Part shown: positions 63,176 to 64,000 of the stretch, piece after piece
How the letters are laid out: the number at the start of each line of letters is the position of its first letter
Numbering within the stretch: position 1 is the first letter of the stretch
Assembly: GCF_024171945.1 (NCBI RefSeq)
Contig: NZ_JAMTCR010000002.1
Span: 2,666,001 to 2,730,000, forward strand
Source of the DNA: Actinokineospora globicatena
GTDB taxonomy: Bacteria; Actinomycetota; Actinomycetes; Mycobacteriales; Pseudonocardiaceae
Length of the DNA: 64,000 nucleotides
Direction: 5' to 3'
The notes under the pieces: model-generated
The model's database searches: none
Seen by the model: only the letters and a program-made list of their open reading frames with translations
What the model was told of the DNA's origin: nothing
Translations under genes and position numbers: made by a program

Positions 63176-63624
63176 CGCCCATGTGCGGTGCGTGGCGGCC
63201 ACCTGCTTGACCAGAGGGTTGTGGTCCTGCCTGAACGAGACCTTGCCGCGATCGGGGGTCTGCGGGTCGGCCCACATCCGCCGCGCGATCGGCACCACGA
63301 GTTCGGCAGGCTGATCGGGCTCAGTCTCGGTGGTGATGCCTTCCGCCAGCGCACGTGCTGACGTGCGAGCACCTCGTCGGCGGAGTAGCAGCTCCGCGGT
63401 TCCGTTCCGCGGGCGATGGAGCAGAGGGTGACTGGGCGCAGCTTCCTCGATCCGATGTACACCCTCGATCGTGATGGCGAGCAGCTGCGCCAGCTAGGCG
63501 TGCCGGAGAGGTGGGGTGTTGGTGGCTGGGGCCGGGTGGGGCGGAGAGGGGGTGGGAAAGAGAGGGGCAGCCGATCGGGTGGTGGGGGTCGACGTGGGGG
63601 GTGGGGGGTTTGAGCATTTGGGGT
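63176..63624. other. Gap with a possible gene remnant
   Basis: 449 nt. On the minus strand from about 63480 to 63128 one frame reads LAEGITTETEPDQPAELVVP, then IARRMWADP and QDHNPLVKQVAATHRTW, protein-like but without a good start and overlapping the LRR gene 3' end. It could be the relic of a displaced gene. The last 120 nt are a G-rich low-complexity stretch. Confidence 0.35.
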
Positions 63625-64000
63625 ATGGATTCTTGGGTTGGTGGCGATGGGGTGTTGGTCGAGAGGGTGCGGGAGGCGATCGCCGGGCGATGGGGTGGGG
63701 GTGATGTGGTTTCGGGGGTTGCCAGGTATGCGTTGGGGGCTGGTGGGGTGTTGTTGCGGCCCTTGTTACTGGTGCGGAGCGCGCTCGCGGTGGGTGGGCG
63801 GCTTGAGGATGTGTTGCCCGCGGCGGTGGGGGTGGAGTGTGCGCATGTGGGAGGGGCTATCCATGACGACCTCATCAGTCGGCGGGAAGGGCGCGAAGCG
63901 GTGCACAGCCGGTTTGGGGAAGGCGCGGCGATCATCGCTGGGGATGCGTTGTGCTTCACCTGGTTCGAGGCCCTCGCGGATGTTGAAGCGAGGGCTGAGG
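63625..64000 (+). CDS. Polyprenyl synthetase family protein, N-terminal part (runs off the window)
   Basis: 125 residues from ATG 63625 to the window edge (GTG 63601 is an alternative start). Fits trans-isoprenyl diphosphate synthases: GGVLLRPLLLVRSALAVGG, GVECAHVGGAIHDDLISRRE, EAVHSRFGEGAAIIAGDALC. The first aspartate-rich motif reads DDLIS rather than DDxxD, so one magnesium-binding Asp is replaced; the second motif lies beyond the edge. Codon use is T/G-rich. Possible product: a C15-C20 or longer prenyl diphosphate for terpenoid or quinone synthesis, or an altered enzyme. Confidence 0.85.
   Translation, partial: MDSWVGGDGVLVERVREAIAGRWGGGDVVSGVARYALGAGGVLLRPLLLVRSALAVGGRLEDVLPAAVGVECAHVGGAIHDDLISRREGREAVHSRFGEGAAIIAGDALCFTWFEALADVEARAE

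Noticed and set aside
63128..63480. Minus-strand frame with protein-like sequence after the LRR gene.
   Set aside because: No usable start near its beginning, and it overlaps the LRR gene end; noted only as a possible remnant.

Overview
The window looks like chromosomal DNA from a high-GC filamentous actinobacterium, most likely of the Pseudonocardiales (Actinokineospora, Saccharothrix or a close relative). This rests on very GC-rich third codon positions, frequent GTG starts, the DUF3000-hemE pair, a coproporphyrin-dependent heme branch (hemE, hemY/cgoX, chdC), an IdeR/DmdR-type iron box, an F420-type (LLM) oxidoreductase, many secreted proteases and many start codons 6-7 nt after a TANNNT -10 element (leaderless transcripts). 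The genus is inferred; no rRNA or tRNA gene was seen.

Layout. 1-7 kb: 3' end of a secreted M14 carboxypeptidase, DUF3000, then hemE-hemY-chdC and a coupled CoA-transferase. 7-11.4 kb: a large secreted S8 protease and a VOC protein. 11.7-14.9 kb, minus strand: a membrane protein with a Cys/Gly-repeat tail (TIGR04222-like), a DUF692/MNIO enzyme and a small partner protein, then msrB and a small membrane protein. 15-24 kb: hisS, a stand-alone LigD-type polymerase, small proteins, an EamA exporter, a lipoprotein with an alpha/beta-hydrolase fold but no nucleophile serine, and a stand-alone ATP-dependent DNA ligase. 24-37.7 kb: a RibD-type reductase diverging from zapE, a PAP2 phosphatase diverging from an ABC-F gene, an S1 protease with a chitin-binding tail, two convergent LysR regulators, a TPMT-like methyltransferase, rocD, a TolB-like/MFS pair and a DNRLRE-metallophosphatase. 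37.8-44.1 kb: an isolated trpBA pair behind a double palindromic operator, a GntR/HutC regulator, an HtrA-like protease without PDZ and a DPP-IV-like peptidase. 44.6-51.5 kb: an LLM oxidoreductase, then an iron-box-controlled, tightly coupled four-gene siderophore operon (diamine-type decarboxylase, N-monooxygenase, IucA/IucC synthetase, glutamine-synthetase-like ligase) with no acyltransferase gene. 51.5-58 kb: GtrA-like, membrane and hydrolase genes on the minus strand, then an operator palindrome and a TIGR03084-AtuA-acyl-CoA dehydrogenase operon. 58-64 kb: a roughly 1350-residue polymorphic-toxin-like protein with the LQRxxGNRA N-terminal signature of extracellular contractile injection system (eCIS) cargo, a tightly linked leucine-rich-repeat protein that may be its immunity protein, and the start of a polyprenyl synthetase.

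Two families of dispersed intergenic repeats sit near gene 3' ends. One is about 150 bp, has four copies and carries the palindrome ATCCACATGTGGAT next to a DnaA-box-like TTATCCACA. The other is about 235 bp, has two copies, long inverted arms and compensatory base changes. The most promising systems are the eCIS-type toxin/LRR pair, the MNIO/Cys-tail membrane protein locus and the siderophore operon in which a glutamine-synthetase-like ligase stands where an acyltransferase is expected.
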